From NCBI RefSeq assembly GCF_029360765.1, contig NZ_JARKNA010000012.1:1-64000 (forward strand): DNA of 64,000 bases. Direction: 5' to 3'. The DNA comes from Terrimonas pollutisoli. Its GTDB lineage: Bacteria; Bacteroidota; Bacteroidia; Chitinophagales; Chitinophagaceae. The notes beneath the pieces are model-generated. The model saw nothing but the letters and a program-made list of their open reading frames with translations. It searched no databases and was not told the DNA's origin. The position numbers and the translations under genes were made by a program. The first letter of the stretch is position 1, and the number at the start of each line of letters is the position of its first letter. Shown here one piece after another: positions 53,848 to 61,234 of this stretch.

Positions 53848-54279
53848 CTATTCAGCGGGCCAGTGAAAACAAAGCCCATATCCATCCGGGTCGGTAAAAT
53901 GAATGGCTTTAAAACCATAACCTGTTATGGAGGGCTTATTTATTTCCAATCCCTTTGAAAGAAAATGTGTATATAAGCTGTCTATATCCGGGCAGCCAAA
54001 ATAAAGGGCAACATCGCTGTGGCCGATCTTTCGCACCGGATCAGGAACAGCGGGCCGGTCAGGTTTTTCATAGATAGTGTTTAACATCAGCTCTATGCCC
54101 TGTAATCGCAATAAGACCCAATCGCAATCATCTCCCTCCGCTGGTTGTGATTGCATGGCAACTTCAAATCCCAGTTTATCCCGGTAAAATGATATGGCCG
54201 TTGGCATATCATAGACTTGCAGGTAGGGAGCCATGCCTCTTATTTCAATTTCGCCGGATTGCTTTTTTTCTGTGTGCAT
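53848..54279 (-). CDS. VOC-fold (bleomycin-resistance-like) protein
   Basis: A 143-residue glyoxalase-superfamily protein. Paired beta-alpha-beta modules begin APYLQVYDMPTAISFYRDKLGF and GHSDVALYFGCPDIDSLY, and it ends GFKAIHFTDPDGYGLCFHW with the likely metal Glu/His region. It could bind or modify a small molecule, but the ligand is unknown. It is next to the cassette array but lacks its boundary repeats. Confidence 0.88.
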   Translation of the reverse strand: MHTEKKQSGEIEIRGMAPYLQVYDMPTAISFYRDKLGFEVAMQSQPAEGDDCDWVLLRLQGIELMLNTIYEKPDRPAVPDPVRKIGHSDVALYFGCPDIDSLYTHFLSKGLEINKPSITGYGFKAIHFTDPDGYGLCFHWPAE

Positions 54280-54400
54280 AGTATAGGAATTTATGCGTGG
54301 GAAAAGATTTGCCCGGAATAAAAGCTCAATAGAATTACTAAAGTTGAAGTTAAGTTATACAGCTGAGACTTATTCGTTCAGCCCGGACTACAGAGATATG

Positions 54401-55045
54401 TCACACAAGGTTATTTTTTATTTGTCTGCGATATAGATTTATAGTTATAAAGCAAATCCAAAGCAGAAAAAAAAGGAAAGTTATTTTTTGAACTACTGGC
54501 AAGTATAATTTTAGTCCGCCACCATAATATAATATGTTGTTTAGGGCAACAAGTGCCAAGTTAAAAATGCCTAACCAAAAAAGTTTTGGCCACTTTAGTT
54601 TGCGAAGCCCAATAAAAGTCCCAACAGTTGCAACAATACCGAATAGGCTTGCAATATTTACAATTGTGTCGTGGAGGTCTGTAAAAAGAAACATTCCTAC
54701 TGTCATTGCTAGTGCACCAGAAATTTGAATAGTAATTTGCACACTTTTTTTTAAGTCAGCATGTTTAGGAAATATGTACCAAAAAATTGCAAGTGTCAAA
54801 CATAGAACAAACATTGCTGCCATTGCTATTGGTTTTGCTGCGTTGTGTCGCCCATCAATTGCATTTTCATTGAGCAAGTTGCACCAATAATTATTTGTCC
54901 AACTAAAACCTTCCGATTTTTTGTCAACCTGTGAACCGCCAGGATAAAAAAGGGTCGCAGCAAAATACAAACATATAAAAAGTAGTGCCCCGAATAATGG
55001 TGTAAGCACCCAAATGTTTTGTGGTTTAATTGTGGTCTTTGTCAA
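54401..55045 (-). CDS. six-helix membrane protein (DUF998-like)
   Basis: A 214-residue integral membrane protein that starts at a TTG (55045), the only plausible start in the frame. Six hydrophobic segments are seen (about residues 14-34, 71-92, 105-122, 128-147, 155-175, 184-205). The family is uncertain; the layout resembles DUF998. The upstream spacer (55061-55257) is the palindromic family Q repeat, so it is probably a cassette gene. No matching boundary was recognised beyond its stop. Confidence 0.6.
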   Translation of the reverse strand: MTKTTIKPQNIWVLTPLFGALLFICLYFAATLFYPGGSQVDKKSEGFSWTNNYWCNLLNENAIDGRHNAAKPIAMAAMFVLCLTLAIFWYIFPKHADLKKSVQITIQISGALAMTVGMFLFTDLHDTIVNIASLFGIVATVGTFIGLRKLKWPKLFWLGIFNLALVALNNILYYGGGLKLYLPVVQKITFLFFLLWICFITINLYRRQIKNNLV

Positions 55046-55060
55046 ACTAATGCCGCTGAT

Positions 55061-55283
55061 TTTTCAAATTTAGTTCTATGCACCAACAACTGAACTATGA
55101 GCACTTCATTATTATCAGAGGCCTTCTTCAATTCAGTTGTTGGTGTATGTCGACTACAGTAGTAAGTTATTCAAAACAGAAACACCAACAATGGCGTAAA
55201 AAGAATAAATACCCAGTAATATTTTACGGCATTGTTGGGTGTGTCACGAATCAACGACGTATATGTTGTTAGCGGTTCGTTGT
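55061..55283. repeat. cassette-boundary spacer, family Q copy 1 (attC-like)
   Basis: Three nested structures are seen: (i) CACCAACAACTGAA (55081-55094) pairs perfectly with 55132-55145; (ii) ACACCAACAATGGCGTAAAA (55182-55201) pairs with 55222-55242, whose end GTTGGGT fits the attC consensus GTTRRRY; (iii) AACGAC/GTTGTTAGC at 55253-55272. The first part (55061-55199) is shared with 56430-56570. Confidence 0.75.
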
Positions 55284-55315
55284 TTTAAGTATTTGAAGTG
55301 TCAAATTTATTTTGC

Positions 55316-55762
55316 TCAATCCTCGATTGCCTCAATACCAAGTTGCTTAAGTCGATCAAGATGCTCTTTCATGGCCTTAAGTTGTTCCGGGGAGTGTCCT
55401 TGCCAATCTGTGACCTCACCAGAGACCCGAAGCGGATGCCGGGAACGGTATGACTTTGTTGGATTTCCAGGGTACTTCTTGTCCGTCAAATTGGGATCAT
55501 CTTCAATCGGGCCTGTCGGCTCAACTATATAAATTCTGCCAGGTCCTTCGCCCAAGGCAAGTTCAGCTCCCCAAATAGCAGCATCCAGGGTAGCGGTTAG
55601 ATAGATATAGGACGCCTTTTTCCTCTCACCGTAGTTTGAATTAAAGCCGGGTTCAATCAGGTCTCCCTGCTTCAGATTAGCCTTAGTGCCATGATAGAAC
55701 CTCTGTGAACTCAGGTCGTAGGTAGACTCTATTGACTTGTCCTCACTCCTGTTTGTTTTCAT
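55316..55762 (-). CDS. arr: rifampin ADP-ribosyltransferase (Arr)
   Basis: A 148-residue enzyme that inactivates rifamycins by ADP-ribosylation with NAD+. The whole Arr pattern is present: FYHGTKANLKQGDLIEPG (catalytic His/Tyr region), YIYLTATLDAAIWGAELA, GRIYIVEPTGPIEDDPNLTD, GNPTKSYRS and PLRVSGEVTDW. Length is normal for Arr, and no signal peptide is present. Arr genes are classical integron cassettes, and here the gene sits within the palindrome-separated minus-strand array. The 23-base gap upstream leaves little room for a full boundary site before the next gene, so it may share a cassette with it. Confidence 0.93.
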   Translation of the reverse strand: MKTNRSEDKSIESTYDLSSQRFYHGTKANLKQGDLIEPGFNSNYGERKKASYIYLTATLDAAIWGAELALGEGPGRIYIVEPTGPIEDDPNLTDKKYPGNPTKSYRSRHPLRVSGEVTDWQGHSPEQLKAMKEHLDRLKQLGIEAIED

Positions 55763-55785
55763 TGTCGTTATATGTTTGTGAATGT

Positions 55786-56388
55786 CTATACAAGTCCTGT
55801 TTTAGTTAATTTACCCAAAATGAGTATATCTCCTCCATCGTATCCCGACCCAAGGTATAGTGATTTATGAGTCGCGGTTAATGAATTATTTGCTTGCTCA
55901 AGTGAATTTATAATTAATAGGTTTAGCAAGCCATGAAAAATTAAAACATTCAAATCACCCTCGATATGTGAGTTTAAATTAATGTTTTGATCGAGGATCG
56001 TAAAATCAGTAAGAACTAAATATTTGTTCTCTGGCAGATATGTATTGTCAGTCCAGCAAGCCCAGTCGTCATCGTCTCGGGGTGTCGAAGTAGACCCGCA
56101 AAAATAAACTGTTGTAATTTCGTCATCTGAGTTGTTGTCAGCCTCAACCATTGAAAAGAGACCAAAGTAGAGGGATTTAACTTCTTTTGGAAATCGTTTT
56201 GTAAAGATTTTATTTACCCAATCACTAAACTCTGCCTGTAATCGCTCTTCGTCAACATTTTCGAACAGTTCTGCTAAAGACTGATTGGCCAATAAGTTTT
56301 TTATTTCATGGAATCCTGAAATAAAAGTTGGCTTGCGTTTTATTTGATCAACTAATATTGGCTCTATTGTGTCCCAGTCCCAATCCAT
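55786..56388 (-). CDS. cassette-like gene of unknown function
   Basis: A 200-residue acidic protein beginning MDWDWDTIEPILVDQIKRKP. Acidic clusters (NNSDDE, PRDDDDW) and a late beta-rich half are seen. It has no signal peptide and no family I recognise; the acidic character is reminiscent of immunity proteins, but that is only an impression. It is 23 bases upstream of arr and preceded by family Q copy 2. Confidence 0.6.
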   Translation of the reverse strand: MDWDWDTIEPILVDQIKRKPTFISGFHEIKNLLANQSLAELFENVDEERLQAEFSDWVNKIFTKRFPKEVKSLYFGLFSMVEADNNSDDEITTVYFCGSTSTPRDDDDWACWTDNTYLPENKYLVLTDFTILDQNINLNSHIEGDLNVLIFHGLLNLLIINSLEQANNSLTATHKSLYLGSGYDGGDILILGKLTKTGLV

Positions 56389-56429
56389 GTAGGAAGTCGT
56401 TTATAATGGCGTGTTCGGCTTATGTACAT

Positions 56430-56590
56430 TTTTAAATTTAGTTCTATACACCAACAACCGGGCTAAGAACATTTTCATTACGATTCAAAGTCCTTCTTGA
56501 ATTCAGTTGTTGGTGTGTGTCGCCTACAGCAGTATGTATTCAAAACACAAACACTAACAACGGCGTAAAAAACCTCGTTGTTGGCTTACT
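56430..56590. repeat. cassette-boundary spacer, family Q copy 2 (attC-like)
   Basis: It aligns with 55061-55199 (AAATTTAGTTCTATRCACCA ... CTTGAATTCAGTTGTTGGTG ... ATTCAAAACA). It then has CTAACAACG (56553-56561) pairing with CGTTGTTGG (56576-56584) around GCGTAAAAAACCT. It sits exactly between the 56607 gene end and the 55786 gene start. Confidence 0.75.
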
Positions 56591-56606
56591 TAAGATCGTA
56601 ATGCTA

Positions 56607-57251
56607 TTAAGCCACGTGTCGCTTAATAAAAACATTATTTGAAAGTGCTTTAGGTTGTTGACTTGACATCATCAAACTCATTGCTTCAAGAAAGATTGTC
56701 GCTTCCAGGTCTGTTGATGAACAGAATAAAAACTTGTCTTGATTTGGAATTATAAATGTTATATCAGTTGAATTGCAAAAAGCAAAAATTTTGTCCCAAA
56801 CTTGGTCCACCATAATATAGCTTGAAGCAAGTCCGTTTGGGTTTAAAAGTATTTCGACCTTTGAATCTTCCAATCCTTTTTCTTGAATTTGACCGATAGA
56901 CAAGTCGCCTTTTGAAAGTAAGTTTCGATATGCTTTATTAATAGTTTCATCCAAAGAACTTTCTAAGTGTTTATTTTGAAGCCACTCAAAGTGTCCTCCT
57001 TTATCAACTCCAATAATAATTGACAAGCCGGAATTACCAATTTGCTTCATCACTGGAAGAGATGCGTCTGGAAGTTCAATTTCTTGACCGTCAGCTGTCA
57101 CAAATTTTTTAGCTGGTGATTGCCCAACTTTTATGATTGGAAACAGGCTATTGTCAATAAGTTTGTTTGAAGTATTTGCGGATAAAATCTCTTGTCCTAC
57201 TTCCTGAGTCTGTTTGTCAGACTTGCCGAAAATTTTTTTGAAAAAGCTCAT
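56607..57251 (-). CDS. cassette-like gene of unknown function
   Basis: A 214-residue soluble protein. A basic start MSFFKKIFGKSDKQTQ is followed by IPD/LPD-type segments (LFPIIKVGQSPAKKFVTADG; ELPDASLPVMKQIGN) and a LNPNGLASSYIMVDQVW block in the C-terminal half. There is a vague resemblance to DUF1444-type proteins, which I would not rely on. On the minus strand the start follows GCGTTGGCTGTAATT (family P block) and the end precedes a GCCAACAACG box. Confidence 0.6.
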   Translation of the reverse strand: MSFFKKIFGKSDKQTQEVGQEILSANTSNKLIDNSLFPIIKVGQSPAKKFVTADGQEIELPDASLPVMKQIGNSGLSIIIGVDKGGHFEWLQNKHLESSLDETINKAYRNLLSKGDLSIGQIQEKGLEDSKVEILLNPNGLASSYIMVDQVWDKIFAFCNSTDITFIIPNQDKFLFCSSTDLEATIFLEAMSLMMSSQQPKALSNNVFIKRHVA

Positions 57252-57271
57252 TTTAATTATAGTGGTTTTTA

Positions 57272-57358
57272 ATTACAGCCAACGCATAAATTTATGGCAC
57301 TCAAATCGCATTTTCGCAAAAAGCAGCATGGATTTTTTACGCCGTTGTTGGGTGCAGC
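57272..57358. repeat. chimeric cassette boundary (family P start, family Q end)
   Basis: The block CAGCCAACGCATAAATTTATGG...GCATTTTCG (57277-57315) is identical to the proximal part of family P. It then switches to TTTTTTACGCCGTTGTTGGGTGCAGC, which belongs to the Q-type ends. A junction of two spacer families inside one boundary is what cassette recombination would produce. Confidence 0.7.
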
Positions 57359-57360
57359 TT

Positions 57361-58098
57361 TTATTTCTGGTAGTATCTAACTTTACCGTTAATGTGAATT
57401 CCAGTCAAATCGAAAAATTCTTTACGAGATTTAGGTAGGTAAATGCAGTGTCCAACATAAGCAAGCTTACCTAACGATTCGATGGAAGTGTTTCTAAGGT
57501 TCAACGTCCTGCCGACTTTAGATAGGTTAGACAGGGTTTTTATTGGAGAACTTTTAAGATAGAGATCTTTGCCAACATACTCTAAATTCGCTAGATCTTC
57601 TAAATTGGTAAATGGGTGAAATTGAGCAACCCATAAAGAACCAGTCACCTTTCTTAGTTTTCCAAGGGATTGAATTGATGATCCAATCAAAGCCAAATCA
57701 CCATCGATTTCCTCGATATTTCCTAAGGAAATAATTTTTGAGCTCTTGATTGTCACGGAACCGTGAACAAGTCGTTTAGCTAATGTATAAGTTGTCTGAT
57801 CTGGGTTGTCGCTATTTAGTTCAAGGATAAAGGGAACTCCGTTAATATTTTTTAGCTTCTTTAGGTCCTGAACCGACGTAAGTTCAAACGAGGTAGTGTC
57901 GTAGATGTAGTTTATTATGAGTTCTTCTAAAATATCTTGACTTAAATTGTAGTAGTCTGTCGAAGGTAAAAAAACGTCCGAAAACTCTTCTGTTTCTAAT
58001 GTTTCGCCTGGTTCCATTAAGAGTCTAACTATGGAACGTCTTTTTCCCTTAATTCCCTCCTCATCAAACTGCTTATAGAGTTTTGATTTTAAATCCAT
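57361..58098 (-). CDS. leucine-rich, repeat-containing protein
   Basis: About 245 residues from the ATG at 58098 (MDLKSKLYKQFDEEGIKGKR); a longer start at 58170 would overlap the previous gene. The C-terminal ~130 residues form short leucine-rich turns, e.g. SIQSLGKLRKVTGSLWV, PIKTLSNLSKVGRTLNL and SIESLGKLAYVGHCIYL, each about 20 residues. This suits a protein-binding solenoid. There is no signal peptide. No spacer lies between it and the upstream gene, so the two probably travel together. Confidence 0.65.
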   Translation of the reverse strand: MDLKSKLYKQFDEEGIKGKRRSIVRLLMEPGETLETEEFSDVFLPSTDYYNLSQDILEELIINYIYDTTSFELTSVQDLKKLKNINGVPFILELNSDNPDQTTYTLAKRLVHGSVTIKSSKIISLGNIEEIDGDLALIGSSIQSLGKLRKVTGSLWVAQFHPFTNLEDLANLEYVGKDLYLKSSPIKTLSNLSKVGRTLNLRNTSIESLGKLAYVGHCIYLPKSRKEFFDLTGIHINGKVRYYQK

Positions 58099-58114
58099 GT
58101 TGCCTGTTGCTTTT

Positions 58115-58627
58115 CTATTGCATTGTCGTTCCAGAAGTTGAAACATTATTTTGCATGTCTGGAAGCTCAAGTAATGGTAAACTCATTTTGTTACTTTGAA
58201 AACTAGTCATAGCAATTACTTCTTGACAAGCACCCTTAAAGTCTTTATATAAATCTTCGCATCGCAAATTTATTTTTGTCGGTGTGACGGCAACTAAATG
58301 TGCTGTTTCATCTTTGCTTGATAAGGTCAAAGTATTCTTTGGTACAAATGAATGTAAAAAACCATTTCTTAAACTTGTCCAAAGATTATGGCTAGTAAGT
58401 AATGGTCTGTATTTGTCAAATGAGTTTAGCGAATTTATTGCTAGTTCAAAATCTTCTTTTGAGTGTCCTCTTTCGTTCCAATTTTCATAGTTGTTTATGC
58501 ATTTGCCAAGAAATTCAATTCCAATAGCCATCATGGCAAAAGATATGTATGGATATTGTAAATGAATAGCCCCCACTTCATTTATGAGAACTGTGTCAAT
58601 AAACTCTTTTGGTTTCATTGTGTTCAT
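58115..58627 (-). CDS. cassette-like gene of unknown function
   Basis: A 170-residue protein starting MNTMKPKEFIDTVLINE (or MKPK at 58618). The first ~90 residues are helical with a FAMMAIGIEFLGKCINNYE segment; RNGFLHSFVPKN resembles HEPN-like or abortive-infection-type helices, but the match is weak. It ends 16 bases before the leucine-rich gene on the same strand. It follows a family P spacer. Confidence 0.55.
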   Translation of the reverse strand: MNTMKPKEFIDTVLINEVGAIHLQYPYISFAMMAIGIEFLGKCINNYENWNERGHSKEDFELAINSLNSFDKYRPLLTSHNLWTSLRNGFLHSFVPKNTLTLSSKDETAHLVAVTPTKINLRCEDLYKDFKGACQEVIAMTSFQSNKMSLPLLELPDMQNNVSTSGTTMQ

Positions 58628-58658
58628 ATGTCTACCAGTCTATTTGGGGTGTTACGAT

Positions 58659-58815
58659 AAAATTGCAGCCAACGCATAAATTTATGGCACTCAAATCGCA
58701 TTTTCGAAAAAGCAGTTGATTTTCAAATTTTAATCTTCGCAAATTTGATTGTTATTGCGCCAATAAAACCTATACAGAAACGGTCGGATAAACTTTTGCT
58801 TATCCGCCCGTTTCT
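58659..58815. repeat. cassette-boundary spacer, family P copy 2, with strong hairpin
   Basis: It shares its full ~130 bases with 51850-51980. At the distal end AGAAACGGTCGGATAA (58776-58791) pairs with 58800-58815 with one mismatch. It marks the outer limit of the array towards the DUF1080 gene, for which the hairpin may also serve as a transcript end. Confidence 0.75.
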
Positions 58816-58833
58816 ATTTTGGCTACTGCTATC

Positions 58834-59814
58834 TTATTTCGCAGGCGTAATAATAATATTCCGGTAATCGATCGGACCATGATCACCCTGGATATACAAT
58901 GGACCTGGCTCCCCTTCTTTGCTATCCAGTGCGCCGCCGGTGATACCCGGTATTTCCTGGTTACAGATGATCGTTTTACCATTGGCAACAACGGTGATCA
59001 TTCTTCCAATTAATGTGATATCGTAAGACTGCCATTCTCCCGGTTCTTTCGCCACCATTTCGGTGGGTGTGATGAAGCCATATACTGCGCCCAATTGATC
59101 TTTCAGCGTTCCCATTCCTTTGCTGTCAGCTATCTGCACTTCGTAACGGCCGCGGAGATAGACACCACTATTGCTGCCTTTCGGATAACGAAACTCGATA
59201 TGCAATTTGAAGTCGGTAAATTTTTTATCCGTTACCAGGTTCGATCCTGACTTAGGACTTCTCAATAAACCTGATTCCACTTTCCACTGGTTCTCACCCA
59301 TCGCATGCCAACCACTCATAGAACTGCCATTGAACAATTTGATTGGCGCTCCCCAAACAGGTGCTTTTACCCTGCGCAGCGATGGCGCCCTGCGTGCCGA
59401 CCAGTTATACGTTTTTCCATTAGCAGCTACCATGGTACCTGCCAGGCTATCGGCTTGTAAAGTTCCTTCAAACTTTAAGTCATTGTCTTCCTCTTCCCAT
59501 TGCGGTGGTAAGCTGAAGCTCAATTTTCCATCGGTAAAATGAATAATGGAAATCGGCCTTGCACTGCCGGAGATTCCAACATATTGGCCAATCAATCGTT
59601 TGTGACCTGAATGCATCACTTCAAGCCATGAAGGATGTTGTTTTCCATTATCATATATCGTCATGTCCCATCTACCCTCAATAGAAGGATCACCAGCATT
59701 GCCAGGAGCAATAATCTTAGCATTACCCGATGAGATGACAAAAAGAAATAAAACAGCCGTAACAAATAACTTACGGGATGGCAAAAGCACGTTGTTAAAG
59801 TATTTTGTTTTCAT
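58834..59814 (-). CDS. exported DUF1080 (3-keto-disaccharide hydrolase-like) protein
   Basis: A 326-residue protein with an N-terminal signal (~residues 12-32). Residues ~40-145 form a beta-rich region of unknown type. The DUF1080 domain follows (~150-325): IKLFNGSSMSGWHAMGENQW, LVTDKKFTDFKLHIEFRYPKGSNSGVYLRGRYEVQI and a DHGPIDYRNI ending. DUF1080 is a concanavalin-like glycosidase fold. It probably acts on sugars in the periplasm. It is a single gene. Confidence 0.92.
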   Translation of the reverse strand: MKTKYFNNVLLPSRKLFVTAVLFLFVISSGNAKIIAPGNAGDPSIEGRWDMTIYDNGKQHPSWLEVMHSGHKRLIGQYVGISGSARPISIIHFTDGKLSFSLPPQWEEEDNDLKFEGTLQADSLAGTMVAANGKTYNWSARRAPSLRRVKAPVWGAPIKLFNGSSMSGWHAMGENQWKVESGLLRSPKSGSNLVTDKKFTDFKLHIEFRYPKGSNSGVYLRGRYEVQIADSKGMGTLKDQLGAVYGFITPTEMVAKEPGEWQSYDITLIGRMITVVANGKTIICNQEIPGITGGALDSKEGEPGPLYIQGDHGPIDYRNIIITPAK

Positions 59815-59887
59815 TGGCTAAATGTACTAAAGAATCAAATAGGGAAAATGATAAGTTCGTTTACCTGTTTAATTCTATTAAAGCAAA

Positions 59888-60508
59888 CTATCGGGTTGGA
59901 AAATCTAAGCAAGCATTGTCAAGTTTCGTAAGATCACGCCAGCCGTATCCACCATGAAAATTTCCTTTTTCATCCAACAATCTTTCAGCTCCCAGCGCTT
60001 CATAAAAATAAATGGAGGGGTTATCAGGTTCGCTAAACAACAACATTGAATTGATTCCTGAATCTATAAAACGCCGCGCAACAGCACACACCATTTTTTG
60101 TCCTAATCCAAGACGATGATATGACCAGAGAAGATAGATTTTATTTAGTTGTCCTTTGAATGCCGACGATTCATCGCCATATCGGTTAGCCTGAACAAAA
60201 CCTATTAATTCCTTTGATGAGTTTTCAAGTACGAGGCAGAACCAATCTTTGTTTTTTTCTGTAAAAGCTTTTCGCCATTGATAGTCGCGGATAGCATGGC
60301 TGGGCGGATTTCTGAAACCGGGATAGGTAGCATTCCAGGTGACGACATGCAGATCAACAAGTGCAGAGACATCATCTATTGTCGCTTCCCGCAGTTGAAA
60401 AGAAGAGGTATCCTCTCCCCTTTTTTTCAACGTGCTGAGATTTTTATTTTTGGAAGGACGTTGAAAGTTTTTTACCCACCGTATCAATGGGATCATAAAA
60501 CTCTTCAT
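59888..60508 (-). CDS. GNAT-family N-acetyltransferase
   Basis: A 206-residue protein. A basic N-terminal extension (~1-35) precedes the GNAT domain: LREATIDDVSALVDLHVVTW, a KIYLLWSYHRLGLGQKMVCA acetyl-CoA loop (~135-155), and NPSIYFYEALGAERL. The substrate is unknown. It starts 3 bases after the VOC gene stop, so the two are an operon. Confidence 0.9.
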   Translation of the reverse strand: MKSFMIPLIRWVKNFQRPSKNKNLSTLKKRGEDTSSFQLREATIDDVSALVDLHVVTWNATYPGFRNPPSHAIRDYQWRKAFTEKNKDWFCLVLENSSKELIGFVQANRYGDESSAFKGQLNKIYLLWSYHRLGLGQKMVCAVARRFIDSGINSMLLFSEPDNPSIYFYEALGAERLLDEKGNFHGGYGWRDLTKLDNACLDFPTR

Positions 60509-60511
60509 GCT

Positions 60512-60907
60512 TCAGATTTGTCGTTCACCCAAAGAATAGCAAAGACCGTCGGGAGCGACCACAAAGAATAATTTCCAGTTTGTTTCCCCATACTTCTGAA
60601 TATCATATCCTGCTTCTTCCCTATCCAATCCATTTGCTTTTAATTCGGCAAATGCATTTTCTACATTGTCCACTTCAAAGAAACAACCGTCCTGTGAAGC
60701 ATCACCGCCATTTTCTGCAAAGCCTATCCTGATATCATCCCGCTGCAGGATAGCTGACCGCACCGGTTCATCACTCGTAGATTCAAGATGAAGACCAAAC
60801 AATTTTTCGTAATAAGGAATGGCTATTTCAATATTAACAACGGGCATGTTTAAAGCATCTCCCTGGTAGCCCCATGCTCTTTTAAAAACAGCTTTTGGCT
60901 TTTCCAT
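60512..60907 (-). CDS. VOC-fold (glyoxalase-like) protein
   Basis: A 131-residue protein with the VOC pattern VVNIEIAIPYYEKLFGLHLE, FFEVDNVENAFAELKANGL and a LFFVVAPDGLCYSLGE ending. The ligand is unknown. It is the upstream member of a two-gene operon with the GNAT acetyltransferase. Confidence 0.88.
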   Translation of the reverse strand: MEKPKAVFKRAWGYQGDALNMPVVNIEIAIPYYEKLFGLHLESTSDEPVRSAILQRDDIRIGFAENGGDASQDGCFFEVDNVENAFAELKANGLDREEAGYDIQKYGETNWKLFFVVAPDGLCYSLGERQI

Positions 60908-61234
60908 ATAACAAATATCGTAGAAAGTGTGATAGCTGTTCGTAGGTTTCCCGGATCATTACGATAGTTATGCATCAAATGAATTAACGACCGATATTGA
61001 GCAACGGCGTATCTTATTCGTTGTCATAGTTGATTTTTGCGCTATATAAAGCCAGGTAAGGGTTTTATCTGTTTTCGTAAATTATTATTTCGTTGCCAAC
61101 AATATTATAATTCGATGACCGTTGTGTAAAGCAACCATTGTTTTAATCGCTGCCTGGGTATTTTGTACAGGCTTAAAGATCCACGAACCGGATCTGATTT
61201 TAATAATAGGTGTTTTCACTAACTGCCAATATCT
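60908..61234. other. 327-bp intergenic region before the repeat protein gene
   Basis: A divergent region between the VOC gene and the large exported protein. It is AT-rich; I see no gene, no hairpin of note and no full match to the TTTG/TAnnTTTG promoter pair. Confidence 0.6.
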
